This document shows, piece after piece, positions 1 through 11,192 of a stretch of 64,000 bases of DNA (the first letter of the stretch is position 1; each line of letters starts with the position of its first letter). The stretch comes from Saccharina japonica (lineage: Eukaryota; Sar; Phaeophyceae; Laminariales; Laminariaceae), in assembly GCA_008828725.1 (NCBI GenBank), contig MEHQ01004134.1, forward strand, positions 96,504 to 160,503, written 5' to 3'. The notes beneath the pieces were generated by a model. It saw nothing but the letters and a program-made list of their open reading frames with translations, was not told the DNA's origin and ran no database searches. Both the position numbers and the translations under genes were made by a program.

Positions 1-1313
1 TATCTGAAGGCGGATTTCAATGGGTTTTTGAAATCGCAAGGTGGAACTTTTTCCCGTTTGAAAAAATAATAATTTTTGACGAAGAAAACTGACAAAAACC
101 GTGTCCGGGACGTCACACGCGGATCATTCGTTCGTAAAAGTCACCCAGCCAACCTAAAAAAAAAGGGCGGGAAACGATTGCTCTCGTCATTCTACGGACG
201 GAACTTGCTTTCCTTTTTATATAAAACGCAAGCCCGATGAGATATTCATGGTTTTGTGAGAAGTAGCTGATCTTGGCCCTTGGCAAGCTGTAACTTACTT
301 GATTTTAATGTGGGCGAACAAAACAAAATGCCAAAAACGTATTTGTTCGCTCGGCCCTGGTGACCACGGCTATAGTAGCAGTATCGCCCAATTTGTCGTA
401 TTTCGAACGTTATGACCCGAAACATTATAGGCCAAATTGTACTGCATGGACCATATAATACATAAGCAAGAAACAGGACACTTGATGGGCTGGACTATGA
501 TTTGGCTATTTGTGTCTACGAGCACTCAGCAACTTGAGATACTGCTGTACCAGGTACATTAACTCCTCGTCAAATCTCAGCCTGGTTCTCTACAGGTATT
601 ATACGTGCTCGTGCTCTTAGTAGTACGAATACTCGTCGGGGCCGCCTAACCCTAACTCCAACCCGAAACGCAAGGCCTGGCACACGGGGATGGTTCCTGA
701 ACGTCCCCGTAGTCGAGGTTCAAATCCCGCCTATACAGCAGTGGTCGTGAATACCACTCCCCCGAGACTATGTAGTGCTGTACCATGTACCATGCCCCAA
801 CATGACCCAACGAAATATCATATGACAGCGTTGCAAAGCGCAAACACCGGCGAAGCACTGCTACATATGGCAAGGCACGCCCACATGCACTGCTGTAGCG
901 ATGACCGGGTAATGCCTAGCGATAATTTTGAGATATAGCATAAATAAAGCAACAACGTACTCGTTTGTATCAGGAATTTGTGATGAGCATTGGCGCTGGA
1001 AATGTTCGTCCTAAGATATATCGACAAGGAGTCTCTCCAGCTCCGACGTACTTTCTGAGGGAAGGCTTCCGGCTTATCTGTCTATCCATACCGTGGACTA
1101 AGGAACAGAGGCGTGCCGTACAAGGTGAGCCCTGCTGGGCGACGCTGGTCAGGCGGTGGTTGTTTTCAAGGACATCAAGGGTAAGGTATGGCATGATGCG
1201 ACGTACTCTATGATCTGGGTCCGATCATGCTCTAAACATGGGGAGCGATGGAAATGTACCGCGTACAGTACAGGACACCTGATAAGAACCAGGCTAATAA
1301 GAAATCCAGGCTG
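1..1313. other. Left-edge non-coding DNA
   Basis: I see no supported gene here. Around 710-730 there is a tRNA T-arm-like GGTTCAAATCC on the + strand, but its stem does not pair, so I call no tRNA. About 1127-1175 is repeated, diverged, near 2258-2345, and a stretch of about 20 bp ending at 1313 recurs near 2110-2130 on the far side of the foldback element at 1314-2040. Confidence 0.4.
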
Positions 1314-1721
1314 AGACCAACTATTATGGGAAAATTTTGAGCCGTGATTTCTGTAGTTTTCAGCGATCTCCGAAACCCAAAAATCAGAACCATCTATTAT
1401 GGGCCAGGAAATCATCGTTATTTTTGCTCTCAGTTCCTGGAGGGGGCAAAAATCTGCAAAACCTCCAGGAACTGAGCCCAGTTCCTGGCGGTCTCTCCGG
1501 CCTCCAGGAACTGAGAGTTACTTGAATTTTGTGTGCTGTCACTACAGCAGCAGTACTGCTGCCCATCTGCCGAGTATATCTGTCACCCAAGCCAAGGCAT
1601 CACACGTACGACGAGCTGTACCTACGGGCTATGATCCTGTGTAATTCGCTTCTCCCTCGCATGGAAGCGATACCAGCAGCAGCAACGGCAAAAACGGCAG
1701 CAGCGATGGCGATTCGACGTC

Positions 1722-1769
<48 letters not shown>

Positions 1770-2040
1770 GTGGCGGCAGCAGCAGCGATGGCGATTCGAC
1801 GTCCGCGGCGAAAATCCACCCGTACTGGATGCCGAGACCACGCTCGCGGTGGTGCGGCGGCCGTTGGCTTTGCGTCGTTTGACGCGAACAAGACGAACCA
1901 ATACTCTACAGAACCAGTTTTAAAAATGAGAAGCCATAATAGATGGTCCTTATTTCTCATGCACATATTTCTGGATCCTCAAAACTAGAAAAATAATCGC
2001 CAGAAATCACGGCTCAAAAATTTCCCATAATAGTTGGTCT
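1314..2040. mobile_element. Foldback/MITE-like element with long inverted ends
   Basis: The left end begins AGACCAACTATTATGGGAAA and the right end is its inverted copy. Pairing continues through the sequence around GAGCCGTGATTTCTG and again at ACCATCTATTATGG, so each arm is about 90 bp with gaps. Inside are a small palindrome around CCTCCAGGAACTGAG (1433-1517) and a CAG run (1722-1770). No transposase reading frame is present, so this is a non-autonomous element. Confidence 0.6.
1722..1770. repeat. CAG/AGC trinucleotide repeat
   Basis: About 16 uninterrupted AGC units, followed by imperfect GGC/AGC units to about 1790. The poly-Ser, poly-Ala and poly-Cys frames across it are simple-repeat shadows. 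It lies inside the foldback element 1314-2040. Confidence 0.85.
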
Positions 2041-2784
2041 GACACTTTAAATAAAATAAGAAATTCGATATTTTTTATCTTGAAATTAGCGTAGAAATCA
2101 CCCTCTCCTCAATAAGAAATCCAGCCTGGGCCAGGTTTCCTGCTTGTTGTTAGGTGTCCTGTGCTGCTATATCTCATACCGCGCACAGGGTACAGAGTGT
2201 CGTACACGTGCTGGAATAAAAAAAGGCAGGTGTGCGATGGGACATGCTGTACGAGATGAGTCCTGCTGGGTGACGCGGGTCAGGCGGTGCCTGTTTCAAG
2301 GGTGCATATACGTACCTGTTTCAAGGATCAAGCATCAAGGGCCTCGTACCACTCTTCTTGCTGTGCTGGTCAACAGCAGTACTCGTAGTACTCGTAGTTA
2401 TGGTCCAAACGCATATAATGATGGAAATTAAAATGTATCATGTACACTGCTGTGACGATACGGGGTACAGCAGTATGATACTCCAAGGGCACAATGACAA
2501 GTACTCGTATAATAGTACCCGTACCTCGTACATATGATACAAGCATTGAAATTCAAAAACGCAGAAACAAACCTTGCTGTACGACGTCCCACGCGAGGCA
2601 GAGCTGTACGAGCTTCTGCGATTCGAAATACTAGGAGGGTACTCTCGTACACACTGAAATTCAAAAAGGCACGAGGCAGAGCTGTAGCTTCTGCGGTTCA
2701 ATATAGTATGTGTCAGCCGTATCGACACTGAGAGGGGACAGCAGTGGGATGTGGACAGCCAACACATCTTTCACTACTCCCTGC
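2041..2784. other. Non-coding, diverged repeat DNA
   Basis: No gene supported. It contains the diverged second copy of the 1.1-1.3 kb sequence and short repeats rich in TACTCG and GTACGAG. I searched the - strand reading frames here for the second exon of the MLH1-like gene and did not find one. Confidence 0.35.
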
Positions 2785-2919
2785 TTAGATATAGCAACCG
2801 TAGACTATGGGCAAAGAGGTGATGGAGGTGGTGTGTTGTGTTTGAACGGCCTTGCGTACTTGCTGCTGCTGTGGCTGCCTTCTGCGCGGTTTGAACAACA
2901 AAACGAATTCGTAGCATAC

Positions 2920-3012
2920 CTCTCCCGCGGCGATCCTGTTGACGACATCCTCATCGAGCTTAAGAATTCTCAGCGGCTCACGGTCAGCTCCCGGTAGAGC
3001 CACGCCCGACAT
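2920..3012 (-). CDS. MLH1: MLH1-like mismatch repair protein, first exon only
   Basis: A 31-codon exon opens at ATG 3012 and ends at a GAG codon followed by the donor GTATGC (2919 downward). It carries LKLDEDVVNRIAAGE, the N-terminal signature of MutL homologues, where a conserved helix begins the GHKL ATPase domain. The VVNRIAAGE form is typical of MLH1 rather than PMS2. MLH1 pairs with PMS-type partners in the nucleus to direct strand incision during mismatch repair. The next conserved block (usually RPxxAxKE, then the ENxxDA ATP site) is not recognisable in the 2.9 kb to the window edge on this strand, so the rest is either beyond a long intron outside the window or lost. The exon is intact, with a good donor and a plausible start. 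The family call is firm; whether the gene is functional cannot be judged from one exon. Confidence 0.6.
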
Positions 3013-5870
3013 AGCCCTAGTAGCTGTACGGATAGCACAAAGCCTGGAGACACACGAAGACAAAGATGCCGGCTCTGTCTGTGAGCCTTTGCTGATTTGT
3101 TTTGTTTTTTTCATTTTTGAATGTTTTCATGCACCTTGGGAGGCGTATCAACACGGGATACTTTGTTTCCGCCGACTGTTCAACGCTCATGTTTCTGCAA
3201 GCAGTTGATGTGCTAGCGTTGTGGTGATAAGAACAGCCCCTCAAGGTGCATGGCTCGATATGTGATCCAGGCAGCGGTTGTTTAAGTCGAGGTTTAGGGC
3301 ACAGCGGGTGCTGAAGCTGGAAGTTTGGATTAGCGCGACCAATGAAAGCCTCACGGGAAACGGGGGAAATCCTGGAAACCCCAAGGAGCGTAGATCTCAG
3401 CTGTAGATCTGGGATCTGGGTCGTGGGAGCTGCACGACCTCTCTCGCAGTTTGAGTTTATCATGATCACCAACAATCGCCACTGAGGAGCCGTTGTTGTT
3501 GCCCGTAGGGTGTGTTTGATGTGCTTCCCATTGTCCAGTAGGTACCGCCAATCGGACAACAGAAGTGATCCCCAGGGTTGAGTCCTTCTTGCCAGCGCCG
3601 CCATATCTTCTTGGATCTCAGGATTTAATACAATTTTGTCCGTAAATTTAAGGGACGCTTGGATATGAATATCCGTATGAAAATTATCTTATATTTTCGG
3701 ACAGCTCGGTGTCTATTACTGGTACCAAGCAAAGTTTCGTTCCCAGGACCGGTTTCTGGCGAACCAGAAAGAAGAGAGGTTACCAGGAGTTGAACCCACG
3801 AACACGTATCATACTATATGAACATACATGTATAGTGGTACGCTACAGCATCAGCTGGTGGTATTGTAGTAAAAAGACTGTAACGTACAAAGCAAACTAT
3901 ACGGCCGCCCATCCGCATGCACCAAAACCCACTCACCCACACCTAACCACCCACCCACTACTATTTACAGTACCGACTCGCCCGCCCGCCCACCCACCCA
4001 CCCAACCCACCCCCAGCGAAAAGCAAGAAGGCAGAAAAATGGGGATGTTAACCCACGCTTCTGCTCTCCAGAGTCGAGTGCTCCACCGCTGACACCCAAA
4101 CATTATAACAGGTCGTAGTGATATTTTGCCACACCCCGGACACCACATTTTGACGCCCGCTGCTGGCTGAGTTTGGCCGCGGCGCCTCTTCTTTCGCCGG
4201 GGATACCAAGGGCTGCTGTGTGGGGGAGCCATGGTATGGTAGGACTTACTGTAGTACAGCCACGCCCAGGTCGTTCAGGGAGGGGGGGGGGGGGGTGCTG
4301 TTTCGAGACGGTCATTGCGGTGGCGCCGTGTAGGTGTGTGCCGCACTTAAAGGGGTAGCAGTATATGATTTAGCCCTTTCGCCGATATAACCGAGACACC
4401 TACATTTTCGTGATGTGAGGAGCACACCGCCCTCTCTCTGCGTGCAATCACACCAACTCGTGCCGGTGACAGAGAGTCCGATCGGCGACATGCTACGTTT
4501 TTGTTGCCCTTGGTTTATTTTCTTGCTGGGAGCGTTTAGGAGTGATCGACGTTAAAGCTCATGCTGTGCATTGGCGGATGCCAAACATGATTATAATACT
4601 CTTAAGAGGTTGAACGGGTCGTCTGGAAAACAGAGCGGGTACACATCTGCTTGGTTATTGGTTATATTCGTCGGCTTATAAAGGTATTGCCCTCTCAGAA
4701 GGACACCAGCAACCAGTAAAAAGTGCGGAACTCATGGGAAATCGGATAAGGTGTGAGATAATAAGGGTCCAAAACGAACGAATTAATGCTGCTGATGATG
4801 GCGACAAACATGGCTATGCTGATGATAGTGTGATGATTACGACGATGATGGTGATATGAATGATGATGATGACGATGATGGTATTGATGCTGATGATGAT
4901 AATGATGACGATAGTGACGATGAGGACGATGATGATATGATGATGATGATGATTTCATCGCATAATAGCTCATTTTATAGAAACCTAGCCGGTGGTCACG
5001 ACTCAGGCTCAACGCCCGCTTGGAATACATACAAACAACAGCTTAGGAAGTACAGCATGCTGCAACACTACAAGGGAAACATTGCGTGGCACCAGGTTGC
5101 TCAGGTACACCGTATTATGGGAGGTATCAAACGTAGTCGTCACGGATAACTGATTAAGTTTGTTCGATGTACTTTTTTGCAGTCAACAGCGCATAAACTG
5201 CAAAAAAAATGATGTTTTAGTTTGCAGGCTTGTTCGATCATGGGCTGTGTATATATTAATGGACGGCGTTAAACACAGTGAACATGGTGTATATTGTTGG
5301 ATGGCAAACGCGATAATGTCATCACTTTTTTTGTCCGTGGTTTTCTTTTTTCGGAGTGGAGTGTTTCTGAGGGATCAATGTTGAAGCTCATGCTACACAT
5401 TGTCGGATGGCAAACGCAAGAAATATTAATAGTATTATGTGACCGGGTTAATAAGGGGCATTGTGGAGACTCCCTTCCTAATAGGGGGAGGCATTGCCAT
5501 TTGTTGCTTGTCAATTGCCAAGTGACTAAGGCAAGCAATAAATGACTACGCACCCTCCCCCCTTTCTCTATTAGGAGTAGGAACGGTGGTCTGTCTCGAA
5601 AGGGATGCGTAGTGAATGGTCAAAGGACTAAGGCAAGCAACGAACGAGTACGCCCCCCCCTCCTCCCCCTTTTGGCCATGTTGACCCTGTGTTGTGCCGG
5701 AGATTTTGTGCAGATACTACTCCTCGTCGCGGCAATTTTTCTTACGACAGCTGTTGAATTCTGGTCGTAGCAGTATCAGTTTGTATGAGGTATAGTCGTC
5801 GGCGTAAAGTCAACAGTCTGGAGGTGATTCAGCCACTTTGTTTTATCCAGCACTCCTATCATACCAGTAA
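3013..5870. other. Region upstream of the MLH1-like exon; non-coding
   Basis: No gene supported. The - strand is open for 195 codons at 3604-3017, just upstream of the MLH1-like start, but it shows no recognisable domain and may simply be 5' flanking DNA. A GC-rich stretch at 4130-4340 includes a G tract. 3900-4010 is rich in CCCACC-type repeats. Confidence 0.3.
4853..4955. repeat. GAT/ATG trinucleotide repeat
   Basis: Imperfect GATGATGAT and GACGAT units. The Asp-rich (+) and His-rich (-) frames across it are shadows. Confidence 0.8.
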
Positions 5871-5924
5871 CGATTAGGCACCGTCAACGGCTATTTTTTT
5901 TGTTCGGTATAGACATAGTTCCAC

Positions 5925-6048
5925 GTTGCAAGCTGCGTTGTTTCCTTTGCAAGCTGCGTTGTGAACTTTGCAAGAGCTGCGTTGTGAACCTTGCAAGAGC
6001 TGCGTTGTACACTTTGCAAGCTCCGTTGTGAACTTTGCAAGCTGCGTG
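5925..6048. repeat. Minisatellite, unit about 20-22 bp
   Basis: Five to six degenerate copies of a unit close to GCAAGCTGCGTTGTGAACTT, some with an extra AG. All copies have the same orientation. Confidence 0.7.
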
Positions 6049-8415
6049 TGAAACTTCGGTGGCGTGTGGTTTTAGTTTTTTTTCTGCCGGTGCTGTAGCC
6101 AATAGCTAGTCGCCCTGGTCGCTTCGCAGCCCCACAATCGGGTTGGCCCTGAATTCAAGAGGGAGGAATACCACTTATTCGACAAAAGGGTTTGCTGGCT
6201 ACGGCCGACCCTGTTGTACTCTACTACTGCTGGAGTTCGAATCATTGTCAGGGACGTTTTCCGTACGCTTCAATTTTCTTGATTGAGTGCATGGTACACC
6301 GAATGCATTCGAGTATTTACCTAATGTATATCCTCTTCCTCGTGTTTTTGTTGCGGTGGATTAGAAGTCCGGTATTGTAAGCGTATAAAAAATCTCTATA
6401 CCATTATCAGTATAAATTACTTTGTTGACCCTTTGCCGTCGTATTTTTCTGTAAGGTCTGTAGCCTATATAGACCCAGGATTTGGAACATGGGGAACGGG
6501 ATGGTGTATCGGTTGGATGGTCTATTATACGTATACCTGGCAGGGCACAGCGTTCCAGGGAGAGCCAAAAGCCGAGTCCCACGTTTCTCAACCTCGATGT
6601 GTTATTTCTCCCTTCACCGTTAGTATTTGTTTTTGTCCTGCCACCTCCCTGTGAGGGTATCCATGGGACACACGCGTATCCCCTTCCAGATCTATCTGCC
6701 TATGAAGCAGACCCAGCGTTGTCACTCTTTTGTTGCATTTCCTTATAAAAACTCTGCCATAAATACGAGTAATCCAATCGAGACGATGACGGTCTGAACA
6801 GAACCGGGACTCGTCTCTTGACTCGTCCCCTGTTTTCCCTGTACGCAAACGCCATCTGAGCACTACGTCATACGAAGTACCAGGTATATATTTCCGCATT
6901 CCCAAATTTTGGAACATGGGTCCTGCAGGCTTGCCAAGGCGGTACCATAACACCCCCCCCCCCCGCGCTGCTAGGGATGCGAGGGTCTATGGTCATACGA
7001 CTACGCCCGTGCACGACATGAATACACCCCCCCCCTGCTGCTCATCGCCGGGAGGTGATTCAGGCGATGTGGCCGCTCATACTGAGGCACAGGACTATCC
7101 TTACTCATTGTACTGGTTAATCTTCTTCCGTTTCCGATGCAACCCCCTCACGTCGCTGGGGATATCGCTGTAGCTTGTGTTCTTCTGTTTCTAAGGGTGC
7201 ATTTTTGCCCCCCGCCCCGCCCCCACTCGCTGGGAATATGGTGTTAGTTTGTGTTCTTCTGTTTTCCAGGACGCATTTTCACCCCCCCCCCCCCCCCCCC
7301 CCCCCCCCGACTACCTACAGCCATGCATACCGTGAGTGTACCCCCCCCCCCGTCGGTGGGGCTGTGCCAGCAGCTTTGGCTTCTTTAATCTTCGAGCCCC
7401 TTGCGGACAGCCTCTCTTTCGCCCGTATGTCGTTACTGCATGAGGCTTTGCAGCCTCGGAGGGTAGGGGAATGGGAGTGGGTTTCGGGGAACCTCGTCTT
7501 CGAATATTAGTGTTGTACAGTAGTTCGTGGAACAAGCGTTTGCTGTGAATCTGACACATTTATTTCCATTCACTCGGCTCATCAGAATCGGCCACAGTCG
7601 TGTTACGATAATACTCTGATATGGCCTGTAAACACTCAGGATTGGGAAGATGGATAAGAGGTGACGTGCTGCTTGGAAGGCCTTTACGTATATAGGGAGC
7701 AGGGTTCCAGGGCCAGGCAAGAGCTGGGCCCCAAGTTTTTCAGACCTACCCTTTTGCCCTTGGATTGGGTAACACGAAAAGACTCTAGATGTTATTCTAA
7801 CCTCCAACCTCACCGCACACAGCACAGTAAGTGACACCGCGTGGCCTGCTTGATAGGCTATAACCTTACCGACCGGTACTTTTCATGAGGAGAGTCGAAG
7901 CACACAATCCACTACGTATAATACTCGTGACCTTTGGTACTGTTATACGAAGTACCGGCAAGTTGTTGTGAGCTTCTGCTGCTGTATGTTGTGGACTCCC
8001 TCACACAGCATGCAGGCCGAACATCCACGGCACCCACAGATATGTTTTACAGGTCTACGCAGGACGCGGTAATACTACCGCAAAGCTATACGCGTACTCG
8101 TACTGGTTCTCTGTACGCGTACCCCATGTTTGTGCATACCGCTGGTCGTACGCCAACGTGGACCACAGGGAGGCGCACAACAGCAGTGTGCCGTTTGAGA
8201 AATCCAACAAAATCGACAAAAAAACGTTCCATTCAGCAGTACAGCTACACTGCTGTGTATATACTTCTGTACCAGGTAGTACGCATAACTTTGCAAGTTG
8301 GGTCCCTTGCTACGGATTTTATGAGGATCATTCCGGTCCCTGGGTATTCTGCACATACATGCACCCGTTTTTGTATTGCGAGTATGTATGACATGTATCA
8401 CTACGCGTATATCAT
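6049..8415. other. Non-coding DNA with C tracts and a partial R1 repeat
   Basis: No gene supported. It contains part of the dispersed repeat R1 (6969-7036), C runs at 6952-6964, 7027-7034 and 7280-7309, and several short ORFs with no domain features. Confidence 0.35.
6969..7036 (+). repeat. Dispersed repeat R1, partial
   Basis: Carries the R1 core (TAGGGATGCGAGGGTCTATG, then the stretch ending CACGACATGA) followed by a C tract. Truncated at its 5' side. Confidence 0.6.
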
Positions 8416-8416
8416 G

Positions 8417-8475
8417 TGCCCGCATTGAACATTGAGGCTCAATGTTCAATGGAGGCTCAATGTTCAATGCGGGCA
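8417..8475. repeat. Perfect hairpin with 19-bp arms
   Basis: TGCCCGCATTGAACATTGA (8417-8435) is the exact inverse complement of 8457-8475. The loop holds a further copy of the half-motif CAATGTTCAAT. No stop-associated U tract is obvious, so this is not called a terminator. Confidence 0.7.
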
Positions 8476-8479
8476 TATG

Positions 8480-10319
8480 ATACGCTTTACTCAGCAGTGT
8501 AGTGGCATTGAGGGGGCGTAAAGTCTTCTTCACTGAAAGTCTTGCTTGACCGTTTTGTTGTGCGTATACGTATACCTGGTACGTACGCAAGATATCTCGA
8601 GAAAACGAGAAAACAGAAACTGCCGGAGAAAGAGAGAGAAAAAGCGTCGGTTTCATGTGTCGGTTCGGAATAACATTTAACATTTTTCGTAAAAATATCG
8701 CGATTAAAAATATAAAAATCACGTTTCTGAACGAATAGATTTTGCAAGTGCAAGCTTGTGTCTCACAAAGCAACAGCAGCAGCAGCAGTCCCACAGCACT
8801 GCACAACCACGTGCTCACGTCTAGCTAGGCCGGGGATCACCACCACAAGGTTCGCTGCAACACTCTCCGCCAGGCTCCAAGCACCCACCCCGTTCCGAAC
8901 AACAGGTGAGATTCGAACGCATCGACGTTTTAGGGCATGGCAAGTGTTCGACAGGCAGAGGTGGCCTCCGTGTTGCGCAACGTGAGGTGTGACGTGTCTT
9001 TCTGCTTTCTGCACCCGCCCCGCCTCGAGTAGGAATTCTCGCAATCGCTTTCGGGGTACGTGGTACGTAGCCGCGGCACCCAATAGCCCCCCTTTCCGAG
9101 CCTTGGATGGCACTGCCACCTCATGGTGGTCGGCTGGGCCTGGATATGCACGACGGTGAAGCTGGCGGCGGCTGCTGCGAGTCTGGCTTTGCATTCCCCG
9201 AGTTTCGAACTTTGAACTGTTTTGCACGGAGCCTCGAGTGTGTGATGGAAATCTGGAATCAACAACTATTTTTCATGCCTACGTACCCGTATATACTGCT
9301 TCTGTGTGCACCGTCGTCCGTAGCTTGCTCCTTATTCGCGACTGCGAAGCCAAACACACCAGCAACCAACGCTCCTATCTGCGACGAGCACGCCTGTGGC
9401 TACCACCGCTGAGTGCTCCAGCGGGGCACAAGTCTTTGTTCAAGCCTCCCGAGGGAGAATTTTCGTTGCACCTGTGGTACATACGTACATCAACCCGATT
9501 ACGAATATGTCTCCCCCCCTTTTTGCAATACGAGTATGTACCATGGTATGTACGAGTACGAGTATATGCGTACGAGTGTTGCAAAATCCGCATATGTATC
9601 TCGTGGTTGCTTGCCAGCCATCAACACATGCTTGCCCTTGGGGCCTCCAACCCCGCTGGGGACGCTCCAACACGATGCAAGGCCCAACATGCCCACCCTA
9701 GTCGGGGCGGTGCCGGCCACTTCTTGGTAGCGCAGTCGCTTCTACTGCTGCTGCTGTATAAATTCGTGCATGTATCGTACATAGCTGTTGTTTTTTTAAT
9801 TTTTTAATATCCTTGAGAAAATAAATCCGAAGAGTTCGCTTCGCTGATGCTAGTCTCTGCTCTCCCTTGCATACAAAGATCAAGATAAAAACAACGAATT
9901 TCGTCTCTTTTACGTAGAACTTTGTACGTACGAGCATGTACATACCGTACCAGGGATTATACTCATCCATTGCGGCAGCAGCTGCAGCAGCAACAACAAC
10001 AGCAGCAGCAAGCAAGCAAGTGTGAACGTACTGCTGGTGTTGCTGTGCGGTGGTCTCGCCTCTCAACGTCTCTTGTTGACTTGCTCATGGGGCGATGGCA
10101 AACTCTCTAACCTCTGGTACTTGATTGAAGTCTCTGCTTTTGTTGCGGGGCGACTGCGAAGCCACACGCACAGAGAGAGAGATGGCGCGCTTCATTCTCC
10201 ATTTCTACGACTCCACGACGGAGATTGCGAACAATTCTTCCAAACATTCTTCCAGCTTGCTCGCGATAGTTGCTGACGTTTTGATCTGCAATAACAAAAG
10301 CAGTTGGTAGTTGGCACAC
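8480..10319. other. Non-coding DNA, CAG runs
   Basis: Long - strand frames (8818-8075 and 9227-8763) lack ATG starts or domain features. Short CAG runs lie at 8769-8790 and 9971-10015. A T-loop-like GATTCGAAC at 8910-8918 is not part of a foldable tRNA. Confidence 0.3.
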
Positions 10320-10349
10320 CTGATCAAGGATTTCGTCGAAACTCATCTT
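10320..10349 (-). CDS. Candidate short start exon, MSFDEILDQ
   Basis: On the - strand an ATG at 10349 opens nine codons reading MSFDEILDQ, directly followed by GTGTGC, a usable donor. Almost the same peptide start appears on the + strand at 11757. Conservation between the two is strongest over the codons, and differences such as AGT/AGC-type third-position changes keep the protein the same. That is the main reason to think it codes. I do not recognise the protein, and no downstream exon could be joined. Confidence 0.25.
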
Positions 10350-10374
10350 TGCAAAGCTGCACACACATGTTCCG

Positions 10375-11192
10375 AGTATACTCAATACTCCGAGTATATT
10401 CTTCGTACTCCCGAGTACTGAGAGTATTATTTAGTGTACTGGTGGCCTAAATACTCGGAGTACTTGGAGTATGAGTAGTACTGAAGGCCCGAATACTCCG
10501 AGTACTGGGAGTATTAGGAGTACCTCTACTCGAATACAAGCAGTACTCGGAGTAAAACATCTAAATTACTCGGAGTACTCCGAGTATCGAGAGTATTGAA
10601 TACCGAAATACTGCGAGTACACAAAGTGCCTGAAGTATTTTTTTTCTAAAATACGACTATTAATAGGGAGGGAGAACGACAGAAGTGAGAAGATAATGAA
10701 TAGGATGGAAAATAAAATTGCAAAAAAAACTGGGAGGAATGATGGCCGAGTCTTTATCAAAGATGCTCTTAACGTACTGCACACTCCGAGTATACTCCGA
10801 GTATCGAGCACATTTCGTACTCCGAGTACGAGTACGTACTGGTGGCCTGAATACTCGGGGTACTTGGAGTATGAGCAGTACTGAAGCCCCAAATACTCGG
10901 AGTACAAGGAGTACCCGCAGTATCCGGCCCCGAAATACTCCGAGTGCAAGCAGTATCGAGAGTGTTCATGCCCGAAATACTCCGACTACGAGCAGTATCC
11001 CGGAGTATCGAACCCCGAAATACTCCGAGTACAGTATACGAAGTACCTGAAGTATTTTATCTCCACTACTCCTTACTTTGAGTACGAGCAGTATCCCGGA
11101 GTATCGAACCCCGAAATACTCCGAGTATACGAAGTACCTGAAGTATTTTATCTCCAATACTCCTTACTTTACTCCAAGGTACTCGGAGCATC
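10375..11192. repeat. TACTCCGAGTA element, copy 1 (about 0.8 kb)
   Basis: Dozens of units close to CGAAATACTCCGAGTAC, many preceded by GTATCGAACCC. A second copy at 62715-63600 shares the same start (around GAGTACTGAGAGTATTA, then GTACTGGTGGCCTAA) and the same end (CTTACTTTACTCCAA), so this is one dispersed element and not just a random microsatellite. About 10635-10780 is non-array DNA interrupting it, and part of that (10662-10715) resembles 58985-59040. The Tyr/Ser/Glu-rich frames are shadows. Confidence 0.75.

Noticed and set aside
8075..8818. Long - strand open frame (247 codons)
   Set aside because: No ATG at its start, it crosses the hairpin at 8.4 kb, and shows no domain or splice context; treated as chance.
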